In this document: positions 45,111-54,324 of the stretch, one piece after another | Position numbering within the stretch: the stretch's first letter is position 1 | How the letters are laid out: every line of letters begins with the position of its first letter | Source of the DNA: Geomonas oryzisoli | Lineage (GTDB): Bacteria; Desulfobacterota; Desulfuromonadia; Geobacterales; Geobacteraceae | Reading direction: 5' to 3' | DNA length: 64,000 nt | NCBI RefSeq assembly: GCF_018986915.1 | Contig: NZ_CP076723.1 | Span: 708,501 to 772,500, forward strand | Made by a program: the position numbers and the translations under genes | Notes under the pieces: generated by a model | What the model was told of the DNA's origin: nothing | Seen by the model: the letters and a program-made list of their open reading frames with translations, nothing else | Database searches by the model: none

Positions 45111-45416
45111 GCGAAACCCTCGACCCAATTGCGTAGGGCGGCGGTCTGACTATGCCTTCCTGCGTACGAACCAGCATGCTCCAAAATACCTCAGCGAATA
45201 CTCCAATCATCGTATTTATCCCGCCCCCCCTCGAAAGGTACAATCGGCGCAGAATCAGAATCAACTGCAGCGCTTGTCGTCACCTGCTGCGGGAGCCCCA
45301 CCGCAAAAAAGGACCCCCATGAAGCCTTGATGTCATTGCGCACCTGATATGCCTCTTCCTTGGTACGGCAGCGCTGGACCGTCGCCCGGAGCGCTCACCA
45401 GAGTCAGGAGGATGCC

Positions 45417-48400
45417 ATGTGCAGACAAAAGGTACTTGCCTGGTTGTTAGCCCTCTCTATGGCAGCTGTCGCCGGCCCGCAGGGAACCATATGCTGGGCC
45501 AAGGATTCCGTGAAACACGAGGTCAAGGTAAACGGTCTGATTGTGGGGGACGCCGGAGACGCTGCGGCTGCCGCAGAGCTGCGGGGGCGGTCGGAGCAGG
45601 GCGTCCGGTTGTGGGTGGTGCAGTTCGCGGGGCCGGTTGCCGAGCAGGAAAAGGAAGCCGTGGCGCGGCTTGGGGTGCGCCTGCTCGATTACCTCCCCGA
45701 ATTCGCCTTCCTGGCGGCCATGGATGACGCGGCCCGCAGGCAGGTGCAGGCGCTTTCCTTCATCGACGGGGTGACCCGCTTCCACCCCGGCTATAAGATG
45801 AACGGCAAGCTGCGCAAGCTGGCACTGCAGCCCGCGTCGGGCGAGACGGTGACCCTGCAGCTGAAGCTCGATGCTCCGGCATCGCTGGCAAACGTACTGG
45901 CCGAGCTGCGCCGGCAGGGGGCGGCGCTGCTCGAGGTGGGACGCGATACCGTCAGGGTGCGGGCGGAATCGGGTGCCATAGCCGGCATCGCGGCCCTCGA
46001 GGAGGTCACCTGGATCGGCGAGCACGTCGACATGGAGCTCTTGAACGACACCGCCCGCTGGGTCATCCAGAGTAACGAACCCGGCCGCCTGGCGATCTGG
46101 GACAAGGGGATCCGGGGCGAGGGTGAGATCGTCGGGGTGGGGGACTCGGGGCTCGACCATGACATCCCCTGGATCCGCGACCCGACCGGCGCCCCCATCG
46201 GGTCCACCCACCGAAAACTCGCAGGGTACGACACGACCTACGGCGACGACTACGACGCCGACTACCCGGGGCATGGCACCCACGTCTGCGGAACCCTGGC
46301 CGGCGACCGCACCCCGGTCGACGGGCTCGACACCGCCAACGGCATGGCGCCCAAGGCCAAGCTCTTCCTGCAGGACCTCACCTACGGGGCCTCGAACTCC
46401 GTCTATCCCCCCGACGATCTCGGTATCCTCTTCGACCGGGCCCAGCAGGCAGGGGCGCGCCTGCACAGCGACAGCTGGGGCAACACGGACCGCAGCTACA
46501 GCCTCTTCACCCAGAGCGCGGACCGTTACCTTTGGGATCACAAGGATTTCATGATGCTGGTCGCCAACGGCAACTCGGGTCCCACCCGCTCCACGGTGGG
46601 CAACCCCGCCAACGCCAAGAACGTGATCAGTGTGGGGGCCAGCTACAACGGCAGTAACGCGCAGAACCTCGCCTCCTTCAGCAGCAGGGGACCCACCGCG
46701 GACGGACGCATCAAGCCGACGCTCACCGCTCCGGGGGTGGGGCTGATCTCCGCCGACTCCGACGGGCTAAAGAACAGTTTCAACAGCGGCACCCTGGCGA
46801 TGAGCGGAACCTCCATGGCGACCCCCACGGTGGCCGGCGCGGCTGCCCTGGTGCGCCAGTACTTCAGCCAGGGGTATTACCCCTTGGGCGTCCCGACGCC
46901 GGCCAACGCGCTGTTTGCTTCCGGCGCGCTGGTGAAGGCGGTACTCATCAACAGCGCCCAGGAGATGACCGGCACCGGGACGGACGGACCGATCCCTTCG
47001 ACGGGACAGGGGTGGGGGCGGGTGCAACTGGACCGGGTTCTTCCTTTTGCGGTCGATGCGGGGAGGCTGGCGGTGGTGGCCGATGAGCCGGGGCTCGCTA
47101 CCGGAGCGACCTGGAGCCGCGACTTCGCGGTGGCGGGTAGTGAGCCGTTCAAGGCGACCCTGGTATGGACGGACTACCCCGGAGTCATGGGTGCCGCGAG
47201 GGCGCTGGTGAACGACCTCGACCTCACCGTGACGGCGCCCGACGGAACCCCCTATGCCGGCAACGTCTTTGCCAACGGCGCATCGGTGCCGGGGGGGGCG
47301 GCCGACCGGTTGAACGTCGAGGAACAGGTGCTGATCAAGGCGCCGATGGCCGGGATGTACACGGTCACCGTATCCGGGTACAACGTGCCGTCGGGGCCGC
47401 AGCCGTTCGCCCTGGCCATCACCGGGGTGATGGGGGCAAGCCAGCGCGGCACGCTCACCCTGGACCGCAAGAGTTACAATTCCGGCGCTTCGCTGCAGAT
47501 CCGGCTGGTGGACACGGGGCTGAACCGGGACCACCAGGTCGCGGAGCAGGTGGAGATCAAGGTGGCAAGCACGGGCGAGGCCGTCGGGGAAGCGGTGTCG
47601 CTGCGGGAAACCTCCACTGACAGCGCGGTCTTTACCGGGACCCTTCCTCTGGCACCGCTCCCCGCAGTTCCCGGCGATGGGATCCTGCAGGTGGACGGCA
47701 GCGACACGGTCATTGCCAGCTATCAGGATGCCGATGACGGCACCGGCAAGACGGCAGTGGTGACGGCGAGCGCCGTCGTGGAAAACGTGCCGCCGGTATG
47801 TTCCGGGCTCACCGCGACCGGGGCGACGGAAACCACGGCGACGGTGCTGTGGCGTACCGACGAGCCGGCGGGCACGCTGCTGGAGTACGGGCTGACCCCG
47901 GCATTGGGGGCACGCGTTGCGGACCAAAGGCTGATGATGCAGCACGAGATGCAGCTTGCCGCGCTCAAGGAGGGCAGCCGCTATTACGTGACCGTCACCG
48001 CGACAGACGAGGCGGGAAACTCATCGGCCTGCAGCACCAGTTTTGCCACGCTGAACCTCCCCCCCTCCCTGCTGGTCATGTCTGCCGCCGGGAGCGTCTC
48101 CTACGACAGCACCACGGTGATCTCGGGGCTCAGCACCGACCCGTCGGGGGTGGCCTCGGTGACCGTGAACGGCACTGCCGCGAGCTACCGGGTGAGCGAC
48201 GGCTACTTCGAGCTGGAACTGCCGCTCTCCCTGGGGGACAACCTCTTTAACGTCGTTGCCAGCGATACCCTCGGCAACAGCGCCAGCCGCCAGGTCACCG
48301 TGACCCGGCTGGAGGCGGGCGACGTCCTGGTCCAGTCTGTATCCGGGCCGGCTGCGGGACAGCAGGGGGGGGCCATCACGGTGACCGACACCGTCTGCAA

Positions 48401-50885
48401 TAACGGCCCGGGAGCGGCCCCTTCCTTCAACGTCGGGTTCCTGCTCTCCGCCGATGCCGCGTATTCCGCCGACGATCGTTTCATCGGCAGCCGCAGCGTG
48501 AGCGCGCTCCTTCCCGCCGGGAACTGTGTCAGCGCGAGCAGCGAGATCACCATCCCGGCCTCCGTTCCGGGCGGCACCTTCTACCTGGTCGCCTGCGCCG
48601 ACTACGGCAAAGCTGTCGAGGAAACAGATGAAACCAACAACTGCCGGGTCGGCACCGTACTGGCGCTTCCAGAACTGTTCATCCCCCCCCCGGCGGTGAT
48701 CAACGTGCCGGCTAACAACAGCACCGGAACGTTCCCGGTCTCCTGGGGCGCCTCCAGCGTGAGCGGGGTCACCTACATCCTTGAGTACAGCTGGAATGGC
48801 GGCGCGTGGACTCGCATCTACAGCGGCACGGGCACCTACACCTACCCGAGCGTGACGCAGGACGGCAGCTACGGGTTCCGGGTCAAGGCGGTGAAGAGCG
48901 GCTATGCCGACAGCCCTTACACGACCTCGTCCACCACCTGCGCGGTCAGGCTCGCCTGCGGCGCGCCGGCAACGGTCACCGTGCCGGCGACCAACAGCAC
49001 GGGGCAGATCCCGGTTTCCTGGGGGAGCAGCAACATCTCGGGCGCGACCTACGTGCTCGAGCAGCGCCAGGACGAGGGGGCGTGGACCGAATTGAGCCGC
49101 GGCAGCGCCGTGTACGCCTACCCGAAGGTCACGCAAAACGGCAACTACGGCTTCCGGGTCAAGGCGGTGAAAACAGGCTATGCCGACAGTCCCTACACGA
49201 CCTCGGCCATCACCTGCGCGGTCAATCTCGCCTGCGGTGCGCCGGGAGCGGTAAACGTGCCGGCGACCAACAGCACGGGACAGCTCTCGGTATCCTGGGG
49301 GAGCAGCAACATCTCGGGTGTCACCTACGTGCTGGAGGTGCGTCAGGACGAGGGGGCGTGGGCCGAGTTAAGCCGCGGTACCGCCGTCTACAGTTACCCG
49401 GTGGTGACGCAAAACGGCAGCTACGGTTTCCGGGTCAAGGCGGTGAAAACAGGCTATGCCGACAGCCCCTACACGACTGCGGCCATCACCTGCGCGGTCA
49501 ATCTCGCCTGCGGTGCGCCGGGAGCGGTAAACGTGCCGGCGACCAACAGCACGGGGCAGCTCTCGGTTTCCTGGGGGAGTAGCAACATCTCGGGCGCGAC
49601 CTACGTGCTCGAGCAGCGCCTGGACGAGGGGGCGTGGACCGAATTGAGCCGCGGTAGCGCCGTGTACGCCTATCCGAAGGTCACGCAAAACGGCAACTAC
49701 AGCTTCCGGGTCAAAGCGGTGAAGAGCGGATATACCGACAGCCCCTACACGACGTCTGCCGCCTGCGCGGTCAACCTCGCCTGCGGTGCGCCGGGAGCGG
49801 TAAACGTGCCGGCGACCAACAGCACGGGTCAGCTCTCGGTTTCCTGGGGGAGCAGCAACATCTCGGGCGCGACCTACGTGCTGGAGCAGCGCCTGGACGA
49901 GGGGGCGTGGACCGAATTGAGCCGCGGTAGCGCCGTGTACGCTTATCCGAAGGTCACGCAAAACGGCAACTACAGCTTCCGGGTCAAAGCGGTGAAGGCA
50001 GGTTATGCCGACAGCCCCTACACGACGTCTGCCGCCTGCGCGGTCAACCTCGCCTGCGGCGCCCCGGGAGCCGTGAGGATCCCGGGCACTAACAGCACGG
50101 GGCAGTTTCAGGTCAGTTGGGGGAGCAGCAACGTTTCCGGCGTCACCTACGTGCTGGAGGCGCGCCTCGACGACGGCCCCTGGTCCGAAGTGAGCCGGGG
50201 CACCGGTACCTATGTCTACCAGACCGTCGCCGTCAACGGCAGTTACCTGTACCGGGTCAAGGCGATCAAAACCGGCTTCGCCGACAGCCCCTACACGACC
50301 TCGGCCGCACCCTGCAAGGTCTACCTCGTCTGCGGCGCCCCGGCTGCGTTGAACGTGCCGAGCGCCAACAGTACCGGCCAGTTCCAGGTTTCCTGGGTGA
50401 GCGGCAACGTCTCCGGTGCGACCTACGTGCTGGAATACCGCCTCAACGACGGCCCCTGGACCGAAATGAGCCGTGGCACCGGCACCTATACCTATCCCAA
50501 GGTGACGGTGGACGGCAGCTACTGGTTCCGGGTCAAGGCGGTGAAGGCAGGCTTTGACGACAGCCCCTACACGGTATCGGCGAACGCCTGCGTCGTAAAA
50601 CTCGTCTGCGGGGCTCCCGCTTCGATCACCGTGCCGGCAGCCAGCAGCACGGGCAAGTTCCAGGTCAGCTGGGGTAGCAGCAACGTAAGCGGTGTCACCT
50701 ACCAGGTGGAGTACAGCCGCGACGGTGGCGCGTGGACGCAGCTTTACAGCGGCGGGGGGACCTACACCTACTTCAGCGCAAGCAGCAGCGGCAGTTACAG
50801 TTTCCGGGTCAAGGCTATGAAGAGCGGCTATGCGGAGAGCGGCTACACCACGTCCCCTGCTCCCTGCATCGTGACGCTCAACTGA
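45417..50885 (+). CDS. Giant secreted subtilisin-like (S8) protease with C-terminal repeats
   Basis: 1822 residues from ATG 45417 (caggaggatgcc). Signal peptide to about residue 28; a prodomain-like region; then the S8 catalytic domain: Asp in GVGDSGLD near residue 242, His in GHGTHVCGT near 286, Ser in SGTSMATPTVAGAAA near 463, with the Asn oxyanion region at VANGNSGP. Next come a P-domain-like jelly-roll (FKATLVWTDYPG..NDLDLTV), Fn3-like units and a CARDB-like segment (~970-1085). Eight ~90-residue repeats follow, each with the core VPATNSTGQ..VSWGSSN(I/V)SG(A/V)TYVLE..YGFRVKAVK.GYADSPYTTS..C. Copies three to five are almost identical in DNA. Likely degrades extracellular protein at the cell surface. 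Confidence 0.93.
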   Translation: MCRQKVLAWLLALSMAAVAGPQGTICWAKDSVKHEVKVNGLIVGDAGDAAAAAELRGRSEQGVRLWVVQFAGPVAEQEKEAVARLGVRLLDYLPEFAFLAAMDDAARRQVQALSFIDGVTRFHPGYKMNGKLRKLALQPASGETVTLQLKLDAPASLANVLAELRRQGAALLEVGRDTVRVRAESGAIAGIAALEEVTWIGEHVDMELLNDTARWVIQSNEPGRLAIWDKGIRGEGEIVGVGDSGLDHDIPWIRDPTGAPIGSTHRKLAGYDTTYGDDYDADYPGHGTHVCGTLAGDRTPVDGLDTANGMAPKAKLFLQDLTYGASNSVYPPDDLGILFDRAQQAGARLHSDSWGNTDRSYSLFTQSADRYLWDHKDFMMLVANGNSGPTRSTVGNPANAKNVISVGASYNGSNAQNLASFSSRGPTADGRIKPTLTAPGVGLISADSDGLKNSFNSGTLAMSGTSMATPTVAGAAALVRQYFSQGYYPLGVPTPANALFASGALVKAVLINSAQEMTGTGTDGPIPSTGQGWGRVQLDRVLPFAVDAGRLAVVADEPGLATGATWSRDFAVAGSEPFKATLVWTDYPGVMGAARALVNDLDLTVTAPDGTPYAGNVFANGASVPGGAADRLNVEEQVLIKAPMAGMYTVTVSGYNVPSGPQPFALAITGVMGASQRGTLTLDRKSYNSGASLQIRLVDTGLNRDHQVAEQVEIKVASTGEAVGEAVSLRETSTDSAVFTGTLPLAPLPAVPGDGILQVDGSDTVIASYQDADDGTGKTAVVTASAVVENVPPVCSGLTATGATETTATVLWRTDEPAGTLLEYGLTPALGARVADQRLMMQHEMQLAALKEGSRYYVTVTATDEAGNSSACSTSFATLNLPPSLLVMSAAGSVSYDSTTVISGLSTDPSGVASVTVNGTAASYRVSDGYFELELPLSLGDNLFNVVASDTLGNSASRQVTVTRLEAGDVLVQSVSGPAAGQQGGAITVTDTVCNNGPGAAPSFNVGFLLSADAAYSADDRFIGSRSVSALLPAGNCVSASSEITIPASVPGGTFYLVACADYGKAVEETDETNNCRVGTVLALPELFIPPPAVINVPANNSTGTFPVSWGASSVSGVTYILEYSWNGGAWTRIYSGTGTYTYPSVTQDGSYGFRVKAVKSGYADSPYTTSSTTCAVRLACGAPATVTVPATNSTGQIPVSWGSSNISGATYVLEQRQDEGAWTELSRGSAVYAYPKVTQNGNYGFRVKAVKTGYADSPYTTSAITCAVNLACGAPGAVNVPATNSTGQLSVSWGSSNISGVTYVLEVRQDEGAWAELSRGTAVYSYPVVTQNGSYGFRVKAVKTGYADSPYTTAAITCAVNLACGAPGAVNVPATNSTGQLSVSWGSSNISGATYVLEQRLDEGAWTELSRGSAVYAYPKVTQNGNYSFRVKAVKSGYTDSPYTTSAACAVNLACGAPGAVNVPATNSTGQLSVSWGSSNISGATYVLEQRLDEGAWTELSRGSAVYAYPKVTQNGNYSFRVKAVKAGYADSPYTTSAACAVNLACGAPGAVRIPGTNSTGQFQVSWGSSNVSGVTYVLEARLDDGPWSEVSRGTGTYVYQTVAVNGSYLYRVKAIKTGFADSPYTTSAAPCKVYLVCGAPAALNVPSANSTGQFQVSWVSGNVSGATYVLEYRLNDGPWTEMSRGTGTYTYPKVTVDGSYWFRVKAVKAGFDDSPYTVSANACVVKLVCGAPASITVPAASSTGKFQVSWGSSNVSGVTYQVEYSRDGGAWTQLYSGGGTYTYFSASSSGSYSFRVKAMKSGYAESGYTTSPAPCIVTLN

Positions 50886-51016
50886 GGAGGTGACAAGATG
50901 GGGCGCCGCGCGGCCTGCGAGCCGGCGGCGCTCCGCTGACTTGCGGTGCCCGACTGGTACGGTACTGTTTCCGGGTTGAGCGCAGCTCGAATGCTTCCGG
51001 CAGGGCGGGGAGAGCG

Positions 51017-51550
51017 ATGCGAGAGTCCGATTCCGACCAGTCCATGGCTTCCGTGGTCAACCGCAACATCGCGGCGCTCCTGGAGCGGCGCCAGGCCGAG
51101 GAGCGCACCAAGAGCGCGCAGGAACGGCTGGCGGACGCCATCACCTCCTTCACCGGGAGCATGCCCTTCGTCTACATCCACCTGGTCCTCTTCGGGGGAT
51201 GGATACTGGTCAACCTGGGCTGGATCACCATCCTCCCCCGCTTCGACCCCACCTTCGTCGTTCTCGCCATGTTCGCCTCGGTCGAGGCGATCTTTCTTTC
51301 CACCTTCGTCCTCATCAGCCAAAACCGCATGCAGGCCTCCGCGGACCGGCGCGCCGAGCTGAACCTGCACATCGACCTGCTGGCGGAGCACGAGGTCACG
51401 AGGATCATTACCCTTTTGACCGCGATCGGGGACAAACTCGGAGTCGAGGAGTCCAGGAACCCGGAACTCGAGGAGCTGACCAAGGATGTCAAGCCCGAGA
51501 AGGTGCTCGACACCATGGACCGGGTCGAACAGGAGAAGAAAGAAGAGTAA
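51017..51550 (+). CDS. DUF1003 membrane protein
   Basis: 177 residues, ATG after cggggagagcg. DUF1003 layout: an N-terminal helical segment (IAALLERRQAEERTKSAQERLADAITSFTGSMPFVYIH), two membrane helices (about 52-72 and 80-102), and the conserved LISQNRMQASADRRAELNLHIDLLAEHE. C-terminus is acidic. The family may act in ion or stress response, but no activity is established. Confidence 0.88.
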   Translation: MRESDSDQSMASVVNRNIAALLERRQAEERTKSAQERLADAITSFTGSMPFVYIHLVLFGGWILVNLGWITILPRFDPTFVVLAMFASVEAIFLSTFVLISQNRMQASADRRAELNLHIDLLAEHEVTRIITLLTAIGDKLGVEESRNPELEELTKDVKPEKVLDTMDRVEQEKKEE

Positions 51551-51639
51551 CCTGCCGAAAGTTTGCCGTTCCACATCATATTTTTCTGGAGTATACGTTT
51601 TACCTGTGTTAAAGGTTCTGCCCAAATTCATCTGAGCCT

Positions 51640-51805
51640 CTCCGAGCTTCGCCGCCTAAAAGGACCTCCTCATGGCTGCGGGCCAACGGGTGCTGCCGGA
51701 AACGGCGGTGCCTCCCTTTTGGAAAGGAGAGCCTTGCGGCAGAGCGGTAACACCGAACTGTTAAAGGCCCCCTTCCATCCAGGATCGGGGCTTTTTTTTG
51801 TCTAG
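51640..51805 (+). ncRNA. Structured leader ending in a terminator; candidate Moco/Tuco-type riboswitch
   Basis: The 300-bp gap before 51847 is GC-rich and full of pairings: tgccg-gaaa-cggcg (about 51693-51707), ctccctttt / ggaaaggag (51713-51729) and cggt-aac-accg (51745-51756). It ends with a terminator stem (ggcccc / ggggc, 51767-51791) and eight T. The order gggtgc-tgccgg..cggcggtgcctccc..ggagagcc resembles, as I remember it, the Moco RNA motif. A transcription-termination switch for the following genes is the simplest reading. A covariance-model search would settle it. Confidence 0.5.
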
Positions 51806-51846
51806 CGTTATTTACTTTGTAATACAACGGTCAGGAGTGAAAGCAG

Positions 51847-52590
51847 ATGCGGATAGCGATTTCAATCGACGATACCGACAACCTCGAGAGCAGGGGGACC
51901 GGGGAGATCGCCTCCCTGATCGCGGACGAACTGCAGCAGCGCGGCTGGGGCACCTGCAGTTACATCACCAGGCACCAGCTCTACGTGCACCCGGACATCC
52001 CCTACACCTCGCACAACAGCGCCATGTGCTTCTTCGCGGATGTGGGCGAGGGGTGGCTCGAACCGGTCATCGAGTACGTCTCGGAGTTCCTGGAAAAGGA
52101 GAGCGCGCCCGGTTCCGATCCGGGGCTGTGCGTCGCGGTGCCGGCCCGGATGGCGGCGCGCAACGAGCTGATCGGCTTCGGTCGCCGCGCGAAGCGCGAG
52201 GTGATCGGGATGGACGAGGCCTACGATCTCGCCGGGCGTCTCGGCGTGCACCTCTCCCAGCACGGCGGCACGGGGCAGGGGGTGATCGGTGCCCTGGCCG
52301 GCGCCGGGCTCAGGATGTCGGGCAACGACGGGCGCCTGAAGGGGTTCCTGGAATTCGGCCAGCCCTACCGCATGCTGCGGGTGGACGAGCTGCTGCAGCA
52401 TCCGGTGGTCGACGTGGTGAAAAGCGTGACCGGCGAGGCGTTGAAAGACGAGGACCTGGTGGTGCTGGGTGAAAAGCCGAAGACGGTGCTGCTGGATGGG
52501 GAGTCGGTGCTCCTGGTGGGCGCCACCCAGTCGCCGGACTCCCAGGCGCGCTGGCAGACGCTGCATCGCAAGCAGCTGAAGGCGTACTAG
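51847..52590 (+). CDS. TiaS-like (DDTD-motif) domain protein
   Basis: 247 residues, ATG after tcaggagtgaaagc. Begins MRIAISIDDTDNLESRGTG, the DDTD motif of the kinase-like (TCKD) domain of archaeal tRNA-Ile2 agmatinylcytidine synthetase. The middle keeps GRRAKREVIGMDEAYDLA and HGGTGQGVIGALAGAGLR. The RNA-binding domains of TiaS are absent, and bacteria use TilS for that tRNA, so a different, probably ATP-dependent, role is likely. First gene after the structured leader and adjacent to a transporter cluster. Function unknown. Confidence 0.72.
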   Translation: MRIAISIDDTDNLESRGTGEIASLIADELQQRGWGTCSYITRHQLYVHPDIPYTSHNSAMCFFADVGEGWLEPVIEYVSEFLEKESAPGSDPGLCVAVPARMAARNELIGFGRRAKREVIGMDEAYDLAGRLGVHLSQHGGTGQGVIGALAGAGLRMSGNDGRLKGFLEFGQPYRMLRVDELLQHPVVDVVKSVTGEALKDEDLVVLGEKPKTVLLDGESVLLVGATQSPDSQARWQTLHRKQLKAY

Positions 52591-52591
52591 C

Positions 52592-52813
52592 ATGTGGCGC
52601 CGCGATCAGAGAGGGAACAGGGAGTTCGCCCACGGCAAGGAGGCCTGGGGGGTGGCGGCGGAAGTCGCCGGTTGCTGCGCTTGCTTCGTGGCGGACGTCG
52701 AGGAGGAGCAGGTGGTCGAGGAGGAGCTCTCCTGCTACAACTGCCGCTACCGGCGCTGGAGCGTGGAATCCTTCACCTGTCTGGGGCTGCCGCCGCTGCA
52801 CGAGGCGGCCTGA
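52592..52813 (+). CDS. 73-residue Cys-rich protein
   Basis: ATG begins one base after the stop of the TiaS-like gene, so the two are almost certainly co-translated. Contains CCAC near residue 28 and CYNCRYRRW with a further Cys 10 residues on, suggesting a small metal-binding knuckle. Many Glu residues between. No family recognised. Possibly a metal or cofactor-binding accessory of the TiaS-like protein or the transporter. Confidence 0.62.
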   Translation: MWRRDQRGNREFAHGKEAWGVAAEVAGCCACFVADVEEEQVVEEELSCYNCRYRRWSVESFTCLGLPPLHEAA

Positions 52814-52840
52814 GGGAGCGGCCCGCTCGCATGGCCGCTG

Positions 52841-52867
52841 CCAGCAGGGCGAATGATTATTCGCCCC
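52841..52867. repeat. gggcgaat-gatt-attcgccc hairpin repeat
   Basis: Perfect 8-bp palindrome followed by cctaca. This short intergenic element is widespread in many bacterial genomes. It lies in the 119-bp gap before the transporter ATPase gene. Confidence 0.75.
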
Positions 52868-52932
52868 TACAGGACCGGGCATGACCGTGCCGTGGTCTTC
52901 TGCATGACGGATTTCAGGACTTCGAGGTTTTT

Positions 52933-54324
52933 TTGCACGACAACGTTTTGGACATAGAGGATTTCGGCTTCACCTATCCCGGCTCCACGGAACCGAGCCT
53001 CTCCGGGATCAGCGCCTCTGTGCGGCGCGGGGAGTTCGTCTGCCTGACCGGGGATTCCGGCTGCGGCAAGAGCACGCTGCTCATGGGGATCATGGGGCTG
53101 CTGCCGCGCGGCTCGCGGCTTGGTACCATCCGGGTCGCCCCTTCGGCCGCGGCGGGCAGCGCCCCGGCGGCGGGAATCGTGTTCCAGACCGCCGAGTCGC
53201 AGATCCTGTGCTCCACGGTCGCCGAGGAAATCGCATTCGGGCCGGAGAACTTTTGCGTGCCGGCCGACGAGATCGCGCTGCGGGTCCGGGAGGGGCTGCA
53301 CGAGGTCGGGCTGACCGGGGAGGAGCGGCGCAGCGTGGAGCGCTTTTCGGCGGGGCAGAAGCAGCGGCTCGCGGTGGCCTCGGTCCTCTCCATGCGGCCG
53401 GGGCTCCTCTTGCTGGACGAGCCGACCTCACAGCTCGACGTGCAGGGGAAAGAGGAACTGGTGGCGGTCTTCACGGAGCTCAAGCGCAGGGGGCACACCA
53501 TCGTGATGGCGGAGCACGACCCACGCCCTTTCGACGGGCTGGTGGACCGCTACCTGAAGCTGGAGCGGGGACGCCTCGTGGGGAGCGATCGGGTCCCCCC
53601 TGACCCGGTACGCTATCGCCCCAAGGCGTTCCTGCTCCCCTACTCGTCCTCGCTCTACGGCACCCGGCCGGTGCTCGACGTGCAGGGGGTGGAGCTTTCC
53701 TATCCGGAAACGGGGGCGGTGCTGAAAAAGGCACAGCTGCGGGTGAGCCGCGGGGAGCGGGTGCATCTCTTCGGTCGCAACGGGGCCGGCAAGTCCAGTC
53801 TGTTGCGCTGTCTGGCCGGGCTGATGACGCCGGATGCCGGCAGGGTCTGGGTCGCCGGCAAGGAAAGCCCCCGGCCCGGCGACCTGCGCGGGCAGGTCGG
53901 GGTGCTGTTCCAGAACCCGGCGCGCCAGCTTTTCGCGGAGACGGTGCGCGAGGAGGTGGCCTTCACGCTGGAACGGCTGGCCTACCCGGTCGAGGAGGTC
54001 GACCGCATCGTCGCCGAGGCGCTTTCCTTCTGCGGTATCGCCCACCTCGCGGAGCGGGCGCCGCTCACGCTCTCGTTCGGCGAGCAGCATCGCGTGGCGC
54101 TGGCAGCGGTGGTGGCGCCGCGTCCCGCCCTTTTGCTCCTCGACGAGCCTTTCGCCGGGCTTGACTTCCCGCAGCGGCTGAGCCTTTTGGCCATCCTGGC
54201 CCGCATGCCGATCCGCTACGGCACCACGGTCTTCATAGCCTCGCACGACGAGCTGCCCGACCGGCGCTGGGCCGACCGCAGTCTCACGCTGCAGGGAGGG
54301 GTGATTGCAGAAACGGCTCCCTAA
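52933..54324 (+). CDS. ECF-type transporter ATPase with two fused ABC domains
   Basis: 463 residues; TTG start, the only reasonable one upstream of the first Walker A. Domain 1: Walker A GDSGCGKSTLL near residue 40, signature FSAGQKQR, Walker B LLLLDEPTSQLD. Domain 2: Walker A GRNGAGKSSLLR near 280, signature LSFGEQHR, Walker B LLLLDEPFAGLD. This is the fused equivalent of EcfA1/EcfA2 (CbiO type). Overlaps the next gene by 20 bp. Energises import of a vitamin, metal or cofactor defined by the S subunit. Confidence 0.92.
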   Translation: MHDNVLDIEDFGFTYPGSTEPSLSGISASVRRGEFVCLTGDSGCGKSTLLMGIMGLLPRGSRLGTIRVAPSAAAGSAPAAGIVFQTAESQILCSTVAEEIAFGPENFCVPADEIALRVREGLHEVGLTGEERRSVERFSAGQKQRLAVASVLSMRPGLLLLDEPTSQLDVQGKEELVAVFTELKRRGHTIVMAEHDPRPFDGLVDRYLKLERGRLVGSDRVPPDPVRYRPKAFLLPYSSSLYGTRPVLDVQGVELSYPETGAVLKKAQLRVSRGERVHLFGRNGAGKSSLLRCLAGLMTPDAGRVWVAGKESPRPGDLRGQVGVLFQNPARQLFAETVREEVAFTLERLAYPVEEVDRIVAEALSFCGIAHLAERAPLTLSFGEQHRVALAAVVAPRPALLLLDEPFAGLDFPQRLSLLAILARMPIRYGTTVFIASHDELPDRRWADRSLTLQGGVIAETAP

